Part shown: positions 21,933-34,191 of the stretch, piece by piece
How positions within the stretch are numbered: position 1 is the first letter of the stretch
Layout: every line of letters begins with the position of its first letter
From: Macrothele yani
Lineage: Eukaryota > Arthropoda > Arachnida > Araneae > Macrothelidae
Direction of reading: 5' to 3'
DNA length: 64,000 bases
Assembly (NCBI GenBank): GCA_039090855.1
Contig: CM077006.1
Location: forward strand, 46,323,336 to 46,387,335
Notes under the pieces: generated by a model
Database searches by the model: none
What the model was told of the DNA's origin: nothing
What the model saw: the letters and a program-made list of their open reading frames with translations, nothing else
Position numbers and translations under genes: made by a program

Positions 21933-22106
21933 CATGCATAATATTGGAAGTAAGAAAACGGTGTTTATAGTTAAATTTCATATTTTCAAGGCTGCTAGAA
22001 GTAGAACTACTGCTTTGAATAACTTAAGAGTTGATGTGACTCCTCCTCCTGAGGTGATGAAATTTGTTTGACAAATAAATAACAAAAAAATTAGTTTCAA
22101 AATACT

Positions 22107-23479
22107 CCTCCAGGAGAATCAGTGGCACTATAATGACATGTAACAATGAGGAGCTGCAGTTATACATGCTGTCCTCAATTCTGCATGTTTGGAAAGAAGC
22201 TGCTATAAAAGCAGGTGTCTGCAGAATACATCATTTCCCTTCAGATGAGTAGGCAACATTTTAAAGCACAATGACACTTCTTCAAAAGATTGTGCACTTC
22301 TCTGAAAGTTGTTTTACCAGAATAACAACTATGCCTTAACAGCACTGTGCATGTTCAGAATGTTAAAAGATTTAAAAACTGAACCAATGACTGCAAATGT
22401 TTATGTAAAATGATCTGGAAGTTAGAAGAGAGAGGTTTTATTTGACATCAAACCCAACAGAGGACAGAGGACAGAAGCCAGTTGACCGGCAGACTATGGA
22501 GGATATAGCCACAGCATTCAAGGAAGACAGGATGTCAAATGTCTTGGAAAACAGTAGCCCATGGAATATTGCCCAGTCTTTAGGCAAGTCCTCAAACATA
22601 GTGCATACAGTTCTAAAATAAATACTGTGCTGTTATCCTTACAATATTTTCCCATGTTCAGCACTTGCTTCCCCCTGACTAGGGTGTACAGTAAGTATTC
22701 ACAATGCAGTTTTTTGCTCAGACTGAACAAGTCAATGAATGGCCATAGAATATTTTGTGGACTGACAAAGCCCATTTCCACCTGCATGGTGTTGTTAATA
22801 TGCACAACTGTAGAATTTGGGCTAAAGAAAATCCACACAATATGTGTGAGATCACCCTCCATTCTCCAAATGTTACTGTTTGGAGTAGTTTTATAACACA
22901 ATTCATTGTTAGACTCTTTTTCAAGGAACTTAGCTCTGCAGGCCTCATTAAATATTCTGTCAATGGAGAACAAAATGCATTTTACTTGGCGAACCAGGTG
23001 ATTCCAATACTTCAATAGCATCAGTTCCTCAATTCAACAATTTTTATGCAGGATGGTGCTCCTCCTCACATAGCAATCAATGCCTTTTAAGCAGTTGCTA
23101 CAGTACATTTTACAAAGGAAAGAATAAATAACCAGCCACCAGCTACCTATAACTTGGCCAGCCTGCTTACTGGATATAAACTCATGCGACTTTTGGTTTT
23201 GGGGACATCTAAAGAACCTATATCATGGTCACATAGCAAATTTGGTGGACCTTAAAACAAGCATTATGCGTCACATCCACAGCATTTCTAGTGAAACACT
23301 TCAATCTGTGGTTAAATATGCTACACGTATTTTGTGATTTCAGCATGACACAGAAAATGGGGTACAGCATATCAAACATGTTGTACATAACCACAAAGTG
23401 TGCTTTCTGTGCTACAAGTTTTTGCCATTTTTTGTATTTTCCTGTATTGTAATAAAACACCACTTATTCTCCTGGAGAG
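22107..23479 (+). mobile_element. Mariner-superfamily element, decayed
   Basis: Inverted ends CTCCAGGAGAATCAGTGG (left) and its counterpart at 23457-23479. The interior gives WTDKAHFHLHGVVNMHNCRI (first catalytic Asp), FMQDGAPPHIA (second) and a disrupted C-terminal DFWFWGHLKNLY-like block near 23190. This gene family differs from the DD41D copies. Many frameshifts and stops. Confidence 0.8.
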
Positions 23480-23825
23480 AGAGAGAGACGAGTTTTTGAA
23501 TACTTTTTTTGTTTTTTCCCACCAAACAAAATTCCATGACCTCAGAAGGAGTCATACCAAATTTTAAGTCATTTTGAGTGCGTTGGAAATGTGAATTTAA
23601 TTATGGGCACCTGGTATAGTTACAGATAATCCATTTTAGTCTGATCATAAAATACAGTAGTAGTTGAAGCTAGACAAATCGAAGTAACAGTTAATAGAAC
23701 AATTTTAAACTGTGACAAAAATCAGCTTATATTCTAAGTCATATTTGTCATCAGTTGATCAATTTATATGATTTCATATAAAAGAATTAATTTTTATTCA
23801 TCAGATTTAATTGCATTGTTCCTAC

Positions 23826-23826
<1 letters not shown>

Positions 23827-23868
<42 letters not shown>
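23827..23868. repeat. (TAA)n microsatellite
   Basis: About 14 near-perfect units. Confidence 0.95.
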
Positions 23869-23869
<1 letters not shown>

Positions 23870-23871
23870 AC

Positions 23872-24470
23872 ATAATGAAAGTAGCAGATGATAAACACCT
23901 GCAGAATGTGTGGAAAAGTTAATGAAACCATAGAACACATTTCAGCCAGCTGCTCTCTTCTTACTTCAAAACAATACCTTAACAGACACGACTAGGTAGC
24001 CAAGATCCTACATCAACAGACTGGCATTAAATATGGCCTTATTCAAGGCTATACTCCACTTTATTACAAGTACCAACCAGAACCTATTCTTGAAAATCAG
24101 AATTACATCATGTACTAGGACAAACCTATCATCACAGACAAACTGACTACAATCGATCTGACATTGAAATTGTAAACAAAAAACTGAAGCAGATACAATT
24201 CATAGATGTAGTGGTTCCACTTATCGAAAACATTCAAAAACACTGTCTGAGAAATCTCAAAATGTGAGAACCTGCAAATGAAAATCCTATATGAAACAAA
24301 GCATAACATAGATTGTACCAATTTTCATTTTGGCAACTGCAGTGGTTCCAAATAACTTTATAAAAAATCTCAAGGAATTAGGATTGCCACAGAGACCGCT
24401 TCACCCAATCCAAAAGGCAGTCATTCCACAAACCTGCCATATCACTAGAAAATTCCTAAATTTCTGGGCT
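23872..24470 (+). mobile_element. LINE remnant: C-terminal zinc knuckle and nuclease-like region
   Basis: The frame reads CRMCGKVNETIEHISASCSL (a C-x2-C-x8-H-x4-C knuckle), then NRHDxVAKILHQQTGIKYGL, and a block resembling YWDKPIITDK...DIEIVNKK...FIDVVVP. I recall this order from the C-terminal end of some invertebrate LINE polyproteins, where it resembles a restriction-like endonuclease domain; the clade assignment is uncertain. It continues in broken frames to an RKFLNFWA-like end near 24470. The RT itself is absent. Confidence 0.5.
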
Positions 24471-25217
24471 TGAAATGAATACCTCCATCTTTTGCTTACT
24501 GACTCTGGTTCAGAAAGTCAATGATAATAATAAAAACATCCATTCTACTCCAAACAAAAAGTGATGTTTAGTGTTTTCCACTAGGCAGGGCTGAATGAGT
24601 TTCAACAAAGAGAACAATCAGGGCATCCAGACACACACTTCAACAACAATAAATAAATAATATTTTCAGAATTCTCATGATTAAAAAAATTCAGTAAAAT
24701 ATGTTTTTATTTCTTACCTTTGAAATTTAGGAACTAATTAATAAAAATATATCAAAAATAAAATAAAACCAGCAGAAATTATACAAAATTTCTCAAGAGT
24801 GTGTAACGTAAAGCTCTAAAATCTCTTCAGAATGGTAAGGCTCCAGGAGCTGATGGCATAACTGCCGAGATGTTGATATATGGTGGTGATTCTGTAATTG
24901 GCTGGTTAACTGAAATTTTCCAGTTGTGCTGGGAGTTAGGAATGGTCCCTCGGGATTGGAAGGATGTTATCATTGTTCCCTTGTATAAGGGAAAAGATGA
25001 TCAGACTGACTACAAGAACTATCGTGGTATTAGCCTATTAAATGTGCCAGGGAAAATGTTTGGTAAGGTCGTTATTGAAAAAGTACGGGGTCTTACATCA
25101 GAGAAAGTGTGGGATGTCCAGAGTTGTTTTATGCCTGGTAAAGGCAGCACTAACCAAATTTTTGCATTACGCATGATGATTGAAAAGTATCTGGCTGTTG
25201 ATAAGAAAGTTTTTGCT

Positions 25218-25703
25218 GGGTCATTCCATGCCAAATCATCAGATGCTATCCACCACACCATTTCCAATTCTTACATTTTTTTTTATTTATTTATTTTTCA
25301 TGAATAGATCACTCCAATGCATTAAAATCCCAAAGTTTCATTTTTTTATTTCCCATAGATCAGAAGATATTAATTTTCGAATTCTGGTGCATGGTGGGCC
25401 TTAATCGCTTAAAAACGCAAATATCTCCGTTGTTTGGGAAAAATTAAGTACCAAAATCACCATTCCTTCATAATTTCCCCCAAAGAATCGATTGGTGCAA
25501 TGCACGAATTTCTATCTTCTTTAGTTTTTGAGTTACGTGCAACGAGAGAGCATTTCTTCAAAACGTAAAAAAGCAATGTAGTACAGCACTTAGAAAATCG
25601 CAATTGTTTTTCATTTTTAAAGAAAAGTTTAGTCTAGCAAATGAAGAAGAAAAAACCTTGGGCTTTCGCGTATGCGCTGAGAAAAGAATTTTGAAATATG
25701 GTG
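25218..25703 (+). repeat. Left long terminal inverted repeat of the 4.4 kb transposon
   Basis: It pairs with 29150-29635. The inner limit is set where gaaatatggtgc on the left matches the inverse of gcaccatgttta on the right. Confidence 0.85.
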
Positions 25704-25928
25704 CACAGCTCATATTTTGCCACTGTGAAACCGCGCGGGGCTAATAGCGTTAGCAGCCAGCCAAGCAGCAGTGGATGTTGGCCTTCAAATGGGCGGCAGA
25801 TCAAGATACCATTGCACGCGTTGGTCAGATCTCACGATCATTTGATGTGATGCTTGTAGGAGGAAGGATAGTGAATTAATGTTATGTTTAAAGGCATTTC
25901 AAATAATATAACTGTAAAATATTACTAA

Positions 25929-26223
25929 AGGGTCATTTCACGCCAAATTGTCAGATGCTATCCACCACATTCTTAGCCATTCAACGACGAGGAAAACTAA
26001 TATAAACCATTTTCTCCGTACAGCTTACCAATATAAGCTACACCATGAAAAAAGATACACACAAATAACACATATAAATTATGCAACAGATGTCGAAAAT
26101 ATATTGGAATTCTTAGCCATTCAATGACAAGAACAACTAATATAAACTTTTTTCTCCCTGTATAGCTTACCAATATATAGTACTGATGCTTATAAATTAT
26201 GCAATTGACGTTGAATACAGTTT
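25929..26223. repeat. Internal terminus-like fragment plus a two-unit direct repeat
   Basis: gggtcatttcacgccaaatt and cagatgctatccaccaca at 25929-25967 closely match the element's own left end. They are followed by attcttagccattcaacgac, which recurs at 26113 as attcttagccattcaatgac together with actaatataaac and tagcttaccaatata. This suggests a nested or duplicated relative of the same element. Confidence 0.7.
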
Positions 26224-28138
26224 TTGGAAAATTGATTAATGATATCTACAGCTCATGTAATATCCGACAGAATTTTTAGACATGAAATAGTTCTATTTCA
26301 GGAATTAATAAATTGTCTAGTTGTCCATGCCTGCTGTAAGAGAAAATGATCAAGGAATGACAGCTTGAGATTGAGAAATAAAGTAATCGGGGTTATATAT
26401 CTCCGTGCCTATTCTTGCGAAGTAGAGGGGATATATACTGCGTTTTAGTTAACGTCAGATGCTTGACGATCACAGGTGATGACATTAGAAAGGCTCAGCG
26501 TCAGGTTAGAAAAAAATGTTATCAATTATTTTCTGGTAGATCTGGTATTTAAATGAACGAGTATATCTCGCAGTTGTCATCTTGCCTGTTTTTTTTATTT
26601 ATTTTTTATTTCAGTTGCTTATTTAAAGAATACGCGTCAGGTGGGAGCTCACGAAACTCTCAAGAGCTCATACGAAACAAAACGCACCACAGTACCCTAG
26701 TTTAACTGTTCGTGGTGTCGCCCAAAAATAGGGAAATACAGTTTGATGGTTACACTGAACGAAAAATTTTATGCCTCCTAATCACATCCTGGTGTCAAAG
26801 TGGTAGCAATTGGATTTATTTTTGTTATTATTATTATTTTTTATTAATCATGCCAATAAATTTAGAAATAATGGGAAACATTAACAGACCTCAAACATAT
26901 GAATACATTTTCGTTAATGTAATACCCAATGTATCGCAATTATTGATTACCAATTTTCATAAAACAAGTATGGAACTCGTGTTACTATTCAGCGATCGTA
27001 ATTTGGCCACTCTGTTTTATGAGCTTCTGTTTCTCTTTATCAGTAGCAATGCAGTTATCGTCCTCATATTGATAAGTTACTTTAGCTGTCTTTTGAATTA
27101 AGATTTAGTTGTTTCTTATTTTGCTTTTTGTTTAACGCATTACGCCACAATCACAATGCACAAAGATGCTGAAAAACACTAGGCAGCAACTTTCAAATCG
27201 CAAGAGAATAAAAGTGATCTGAGAAAATACACTACGGAGCTTTTCCACTTGTGGTGAGTTAAAAAACCTCTGTTTGCCAGAGGTCGTAAATTAGGATCTG
27301 AGGTGTTCGAAGTCTGGGACCATCCTGTCTTTAAAAGAGGGGGGGGGACTAGAAGCAAGCGTGTCGGCCATAGCATGGATAAAAAGAGTAAATCGTCTCT
27401 AAGAAAAATAAACAGTTCTACATCTGTGGCGAACAGAAAACGTTATTCCATAATGGCAAATAAATTAATAAACGCAGGGCAGTGGCGATGCTAGCCACTC
27501 AGAACTGGGTGGGCCAATAAGCATTGAAGGGGGGGAGCTAAACATGATGGGAGAGGAGGCACACATTTCGAAGTGTTTGGCAGAAATTTTGGCAAAACAT
27601 TCCATTCATGTGCACTTTACTCGAAGCTGATAATGTTATTTCTAGTCAAAAAAAGTTTTCAAGTGAATACTGTATGTAGTATGAGAACCATGGATACAAA
27701 TCTCTATGGCAAGTTACTATTTCTTTGCAATTTTAGCTTACTTAGGTCTTTTCTCTCTCTCTCTCTGATTGTTTTAAACTATAATTCCAAAACGCGTGTT
27801 TCTGCTGCTCTCTTAGAAATTTGTTCAGGTGACTCCTCCCCCCCTTCCCTCCAATAAGTACAAAAACTAACAGCAATGTGGAATGTCATTTTGCTTTTTT
27901 ATTTAAGGGGCTACAATTCATAAACTTCAAAAAGCCGAAAGTTTAGAACTGATTGGTTTACATTGGTGACACGAACATAAAAAAAATTTTGCGAGTCATA
28001 TTTAGTTTCCACGCAACAGAAAAAGTATCATATTACCTTCACAGAAAATAATCGAAGATTTTGTGTGCGCATATAAAATTCTCCTAACACTTTTTTGTCA
28101 ACATTTTTCATCCTGCGGCAAATGGCAAGTTTATACTT

Positions 28139-28358
28139 CTTTTTTTTTTTTTTATTGGAGGTTTATGGTTCACCGTGAGCAACTCAGTGGGCTATAAGCA
28201 GTCGCCTGTTCCTAATTTGGGGCTACTGGTTCCAGGGAAGGGAGAGAGTCAGCACTGTAAGACAAACACAACATCCATGCCTCACCGGGATTCAAATCTG
28301 GAATCATCTTGGACGAATTCATAAGCCATCGCTTAGACACCTGCGCCACCAGGGCGGC
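28139..28358 (-). mobile_element. tRNA-derived SINE inside the 4.4 kb transposon
   Basis: Same family as 4025-4251, poly-T first, ending at the tRNA-like head (gcgccaccagggcggc). Flanked by aagtttatactt at 28127-28138 and 28359-28370. The B box is damaged (gggattcaaatctgg). Confidence 0.92.
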
Positions 28359-29149
28359 AAGTTTATACTTAACGATATTTTTACGAGGAGGAATAAATTT
28401 GCGGGATGTTGATCAGACAAAGTGAGCAAAAGGTCTTGAGCGTCAGATCATTTGCAGTAACCCTCTACAAACATCTAAAAAGGAGAGACTTCATTTCATC
28501 GCCGCCGTGATACATCTGAAAACAAAGCAACTTTTTATCCATGCATACATACATACATACATACTTGCCAAAATAAAAAAAAAAAGCTGATTAAAAAAAT
28601 ACAAGATGATCCCCAAAATTAGCCAAACAAATTTTTCTACGATCTCTCGTCTAGAGCGAAAGCATTGGCAGCATTCAATCCCCCCCAATAATTTTGGTTT
28701 TGCATCGATTTCAAGAAATGATTCAGATGATGACACAAAACGCGGGAAAATCTCGCGAACACTGTAAAATTTTTAGATGTTAAATTTTATGATAATCGCC
28801 AAATTCATTATCAGGGGGTGGGGGGATGGGTTCCATGGAAGCTCAACTTCCTCTTGTCTGATTCGATTAAATATAATCAAAAATTGACAGGGAAGTTCAT
28901 CACAGCATTGTGAGACATCGAAATATAAGCATTGTTCATGAACTAATCATGCTTTTTTAAAATAAAGAATTCCTTTCCTTCAAAACGTGAGTTCAACAAT
29001 ACATGTGTCCACGCAGTGGGTGATGGGTGGGATCGCTTCTTGCGTGCAGGAGGAATACCGGTCTTCCGGTACCAAAATCTCCACACAGCTGTGGCCATGA
29101 CGCGCGTGCTTCACCGATTGCGCTGTCACCGTGGCAATGCACTGGCCAT

Positions 29150-29635
29150 GCACCATGTTTAAAAATTCTTTTCTCAGCGCTCAGGCAAAAGCCCAAGGTT
29201 GTTTTTTTCTTCATTTGACAGATTAAACCTTTCTTTGCAAAGAATCATAACTGTTGCTTTCTAAGTGCTGTACTACATTGCCTTTTTAAGCATTGAAGAA
29301 AGGCTCTCTCATTGCTCATAACTCAAAAACTAAAGCAGATAGAAATGCGTGCAATTGCACTAATGGATTCCTTGGTAAAAATTAAGAAAGAATGATGATT
29401 TATGTATTTCTTTTTATTCTAAATAACAGAGATATTTGCGTTTTTATGCAAAATATGTCTACCATGCACCAAAATTCAAAAAATTATATCTTCTAACCTA
29501 TCAGAAATAAAAAACTGAAACTTTCAAGGTTTTTATAAGTTGGGAGTAGCTACCCATTTAAAAAAAATAGTAAGAATCGGAGATGTGTTGGTGGAAAATT
29601 AATTCAAAATCTGACGATTTTGCATGGAATGACCC
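29150..29635 (-). repeat. Right long terminal inverted repeat of the 4.4 kb transposon
   Basis: Inverted partner of 25218-25703. The two arms are clearly diverged from each other (many substitutions and small indels), so the element is not young. Confidence 0.85.
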
Positions 29636-30175
29636 TGCTGCCTTCATAAATTTAGAGAAAGCTTACGACTGAGAATATAGGACACTCTTGTGGAAGGTAT
29701 TGAATGAATGTGGTGTTCCTGGGAATCTACTTAACAGTGTTAAAGCCATGTATGCTGGCAGTAAAGCTAGAGCTTGTGTATGAGTGAATGGTGTTTTATC
29801 AAAATGGTTTTCTATTGGTGCAGGAGTCAGACAAGGTTGTGTAATGTCACTCTGGCTGTTTAATGTATTTATGGATGCATGCATGCATGATGCCAAAATA
29901 GATGATAGTGGTTTATGTCTTGGTGATATCCATGTGTGCAGATTGTTGTATGCTGATGACACTGTCCTGTTGGCAGAGAGCAAAAGTGAATTGCAGAGTA
30001 TGTTGTCCCAAATGTACGAAGTTTGCACGAAATTCAAACTGAATATAAATAAGGGAAAACCCAAAGTTATGATTTTTGAAAGAGGAACTGGTAGTACTGA
30101 ATGTAATATAAGTCTAAATGACACAGTGATTGACCAGGTGAATGAGTTTGTGTATTTAGGAAGCATGTTTGACAG

Positions 30176-33100
30176 GTCGTAGTGAGCGATGGGTTTGCCT
30201 CCTCGGGGCGCTCCGTGGTAACAATGGCACACACAACAGCAACTAGGCCTCTGTGAATCTTGGAGAGGTGCAAGCTAGTTCTGTGTGACATTAGCAAAAA
30301 GACCCCAACTCACTGGGTTTTGTTCCAGAATCCTTAGGTTGAATGACCAACTGGAACTCTCGGCTGTGGGCTAATCCCCCACACTGATGTACTTACCTGA
30401 TTAAAAAGACAAAAAAAAAAATATTAAGAATGACTCAAGTGTGGGATATGGTGGACCTACCACACTTGAGAAGGACGGTCCACCATGGAATCGACCTGGA
30501 CTTTTTAAACGGCACATGAGAAAGAGATCTCGGCTAAGTGAATGTAAGATTGGTGTATGGAATACTAGAGGTATAAATGGCAAGATGAGTGAGGTGATTG
30601 AGGAGGTGAATAAGTATAGACTTGATGTGCTGTGTGTAAGTGAAACCAAAAAGAAGGAAATTGGGGTAGAAGAAGTGAATGGCACGGTGAGTGTGTGGTC
30701 TGGAGTATTGGATAATATGAGAGGACAGGCTGGTGTAGGTGTGATTTTAAGTGAAAAGATGAAGAACAACTTGATTCACTATAGTTGCATAAGTGAGAGA
30801 ATTCTCTGGATTCGTTTGAAGTGAAACTTCAGAGAATTGTAATTGTTGTTGTGTATGCTCCTTGTGACTCGGAACCTTCTGATAAGAAAGAAGATTTCTG
30901 GAATGAGCTAAAAGCTGTTTTGAGCCAGTTTGGTGCTAAAGAAAAAGTTATAATAGCAGGGGATTTCAATGCTAGAGTAGGTGTGCAGAATGCAATTTCT
31001 GACAATGTTCTGGGTAAGTTTAATGATCCTTGTGTGAATGATAATGGTGAAAGATTAATTGAACTCTGCATTGAGAATGGTTTGTGTGTATCTAATACAT
31101 TTTTCAACCACAAGTATATACACACATATACTTGGGAAAATCGTACTTTTGGTCAAAAGAGTGTGATAGATTTTGTTGTTTACGATCAGCGTTTGAAACA
31201 CTTAGTTGTTGGCACCCGTGTGATGAGAGGTGCGGATGTTGGTTCTGATCATTACTTGGTAGTGTCACGAGTGAAACTTAATGTTGGTTGGTGGAAAAGG
31301 AATAGGAAGAGACCCAGGATAGAAAGAATAAAGGTTGATAGGCTCCTTGAAGATCATCAGCGGTACTCTGACTTACTCAGAGAACAACTGAAGGATCTGA
31401 AATCTTGTGAGAGGGATGTAGAAAAGAAGTGGGAATGTTTTAAGAACTGTGTTGTCACTGCTGCTAAAGAGGTCTGTGGCACCACAATAGTTGGTAACAA
31501 TAGAGGTGATGCTTGGTGGAATAGTGAGATTGAAGAGGCAGTAAAGAGAAAAAGAAGGAAGCCTATTTGGGGATGTTGCAAGGTAGAGTCTCTGTGGATG
31601 AATATCACTGTAAGAAGCGCGAAGCTGCTAAGCTGGTTCGCCACAGTAAGGCAAAAGATAGGAAGGAGAAAGTGGAAAGGCATGAACTGGCTTTTTGGAA
31701 AGATAGAAAGTCCTTCTGGAAGTACATGAGACTCAGGAAAAATAGAGGAAACAAAGTTGTAAGTTGTGTGAAGAATGAGATTGTGAAAATGGTATGGGAG
31801 CCCAATGAGTTAAGTGAGAGATGGGGTGAATACTTCTGTGAGTTATTAGATCAGGAGAGCAAAAATGATTCTGAGACAGATGCAGATGATGTCACAATGA
31901 GGGATGAAAGCACAGGAGGGATCTCAAGAGAAGAAGTGTGTAAAGTTCCAAAATCTCTTCAGAATGGTAAGGCTCCAGGAGTTGATGGCATAACTGCAGA
32001 GATGGTGAAGTATGGTGGTGACTCTATAATTGACTGGTTAACTGAAATTTGTCAGTTGTGCTGGGAGTTAGGAATGGTCCCTCGGGATTGGAAGGATGCT
32101 ATTATTGTTCCCTTGTATAAGGGAAAAGGTGATCAGACTGAATGCAAGAACTATCGTGGTATTAGCCTACTGAGTGTGCCAGGAAAAGTGTTTGGTAAGG
32201 TTGTTATTGAAAAAGTACGGGGTCTTACATCATTGAAAGTGTGGGATGTTCAGAGTGGTTTTATGCCTGGTAAAGGCTGCACTAACCAGATTTTTGCATT
32301 ACGCATGATGATTGAAAAGTATCTGGCTGTTGGGAAGAAAGTTTTTACTGCCTTCATAGATTTAGAGAAAGCTTACGACCGAGTGAATAGGACACTTTTG
32401 TGGAAGGTATTGAATGAATATGGTGTTACTGGGAGTCTACTTAATAGTGTAAAAGCCATGTATGCTGGTAGTAGAGCTTGTGTACGAGTGAATGGTGTTT
32501 TATCAAAATGGTTACCCATTGGTGCAGGAGTTAGACAAGGTTGTGTAATGTCACCATGGCTGTTTAATATATTTATGGACGCATGCATGCGTGAGGCCAA
32601 AATAGATAATAGTGGTTTATGTCTTGGTGATATCCGTGTGTGCAGATTGCTGTATGCTGATGACACTGTCTTGTTGGCAGAGAGCAAAAGTGAATTGTAG
32701 AGTAAGTTGACTCGGATGTACCAAGTTTGCATGAAATTCAAACTAAGTATAAATAAGGGAAAAACCAAAGTTATGGTGTTTGAGAGAGGAATGGGTAGCA
32801 CTGAATGTACAAATGTAAGTACAAATGGCACTGTGATTGACCAGGTGAGTGAGTTTGTGTATTTAGGAAGCATGTTTGACAGAGAGAACAAGTTGGATGG
32901 TGAAATCAGTAGGCGAGTGAATTCTTCTTTGAAAGTCATAGCTGCTCTGGGAGGTTTTCACAGGAATGATGGGTTCTCTAGAGAGTCCCGCATGGCTGTG
33001 TATGAAACAGTAATTGTTCCTACTCTGATGTATGGCAGTGAAACCTGGGTACTGCAGAAGAAGCATAGAAGTCGTTTGTGTGCTGGAGAAATGCGTTACT

Positions 33101-33550
33101 TACGTGGGGTTTGTGGCAAGACACGATCTGATTGTGTGAGGAATGAAGATGTATTGCAGTTGTGTGATGTAAAGCAAAATGTTGTTAGCAAGGTGGAGAC
33201 CAATATGCTTCGGTGGTTTGGCCATGTTGAAAGAATGAGTGATGAAATGTTTACTAAGAAAATATTTTCAACCCAAGTGGCAGGAAGGAAAGGCAGAGGA
33301 AGGCCAAGGAAGACATGGGTGGATCAGATTCAGGAGTGTCTGCATGAGAAAAAGATTATGAGTATGAAGTATAAAAGATCTTGTGTATGGCGTGTAGTGG
33401 ATATCAGTGAAGTATGAGTTGTATGTCAAGATCGCTGTAAATGGCAAAGTTTGATACGACAACAATAAGTAAAAATATCTGGAAGTTTGTATTTCTTTTT
33501 GGAGCTAACCTCTGAATCTCAGAGAACAGCTTAGTGATATGTATGTATGT
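30176..33550 (+). mobile_element. LINE2, full-length copy with target duplication
   Basis: 3375 bp, from gtcgtagtgagcgatggg to a TATG tail, flanked by atgtttgacag (30165-30175 and 33551-33561). It was inserted into an older copy of the same family at a different place in the sequence, so it is a true second insertion rather than a tandem duplication. The leader is shared with the inverted copy at 20086-21932. Clade: RTE-like by endonuclease-RT organisation and microsatellite tail, possibly RTEX; not certain. Confidence 0.93.
30501..33417 (+). pseudogene. LINE2 endonuclease-reverse transcriptase, a few disruptions
   Basis: Endonuclease: KIGVWNTRGING, CVSETKKKEIG, YAPCDSEPSD, IIAGDFNARVG, DVGSDHYLVVSR. 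RT: APGVDGITAEMV, NYRGISLLSVPGK, FIDLEKAYDRVN, GVRQGCVMSPWLFN, LLYADDTVLLAE. The C-terminus has a TRSDCVRNEDV segment, NMLRWFGHVERMSDEMFTKK and GRGRPRKTWVDQIQE. Disruptions: a one-base loss near 30820 (the inverted copy reads RLKVKFQRI, here the frame ends at RLK), a frame change near 31530 in an A-rich run, and a TAG near 32698 where the older copy has CAG. Confidence 0.9.
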
Positions 33551-33837
33551 ATGTTTGACAGAGAGAACAAATTGGATGGTGAAATTAGTATGCGAGTGAA
33601 TTTTTCATTGAAAGTCACGGCTGCTTTGAGAGGTTGGTTGGTTGGTTGTTGGATTTTATTGGCGCAAGGGCCAGGTTTGGCCAAAGAGCGCCAGACAAAA
33701 GAAACGATCAGTCACAGATTTTGAAAAGCGTGGAAAATGAGCAAGAGCAGACAGGCTTGGGAAAAGTTGAAAAAGAGTATGATGAAAGCAGGGAAGACAA
33801 GGTAGTTAATCAGATTTATAAAAAAAATTACTAACGG

Positions 33838-34015
33838 AGAAGGACGAACAGTCACTCTCCTCCCCCACACTCCTCTGCAATGCTGGCAGAGGGCGGGGAA
33901 CGAACTGTCACTTTCCTCCCCCATGTTCCTCTGCAATGCTGGTTGAGGCTGGGGACGAACTGTCACTCTCCTCCCCCCATGGTCCTCTATAATGTCGGTT
34001 GAGGGTGGGGACCTC
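33838..34015. repeat. Three tandem units of about 57-60 bp in the 3' region of the gag-only element
   Basis: Each unit runs gacgaactgtcactctcctc, a C-run, cctctgcaatgctgg, then a G-rich end. Units start near 33840, 33899 and 33956. Confidence 0.85.
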
Positions 34016-34191
34016 GCAGAGGCCGAGACAGTTTGATGGACACTGCACACCTTTGCGGATTGAGGGCCGGGTCTTCCGCACGTGCAGGCTGTCTGCTGGG
34101 AACCGGAAGAGGCGGGCGTCTTCAAAGAGAAGGCGCAGACTCAGCTGGTCGAATAAGCTGGAGCTCGGTGAAATCCACCTGTGTCGCTTGT

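Larger units (their letters stand above)
25218..29635. mobile_element. 4.4 kb DNA transposon with 486-bp inverted ends and no transposase
   Basis: Ends GGGTCATTCCATGCCAAATC (left) and the inverse of GGGTCATTCCATGCAAAATC (right), with TGCT duplicated at 25214-25217 and 29636-29639. The ends pair over about 486 bp each (25218-25703; 29150-29635), including agcaatgagagagc-like and gcaatgtagtacagcac segments. The interior has no recognisable transposase. It contains a SINE, a 5'-end-like fragment at 25930 and a direct repeat pair at 25971-26223. The superfamily is not assigned: a 4-bp duplication with GGGTC termini is compatible with several. Confidence 0.88.

Noticed and set aside
26712..27101. 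129-codon open frame inside the 4.4 kb transposon, considered as a transposase
   Set aside because: Hydrophobic and AT-driven, with no DDE-type motif or zinc finger and no support beyond being open.
27479..27520. CAGTGGCGATGCTAGCCA-like sequence as the left end of another hAT MITE
   Set aside because: No matching right end or target duplication could be found nearby.
33538..33635. Tandem head-to-tail LINE2 copies
   Set aside because: The target duplication atgtttgacag at 30165 and 33551 shows that this is the right half of an older copy split by a nested insertion.
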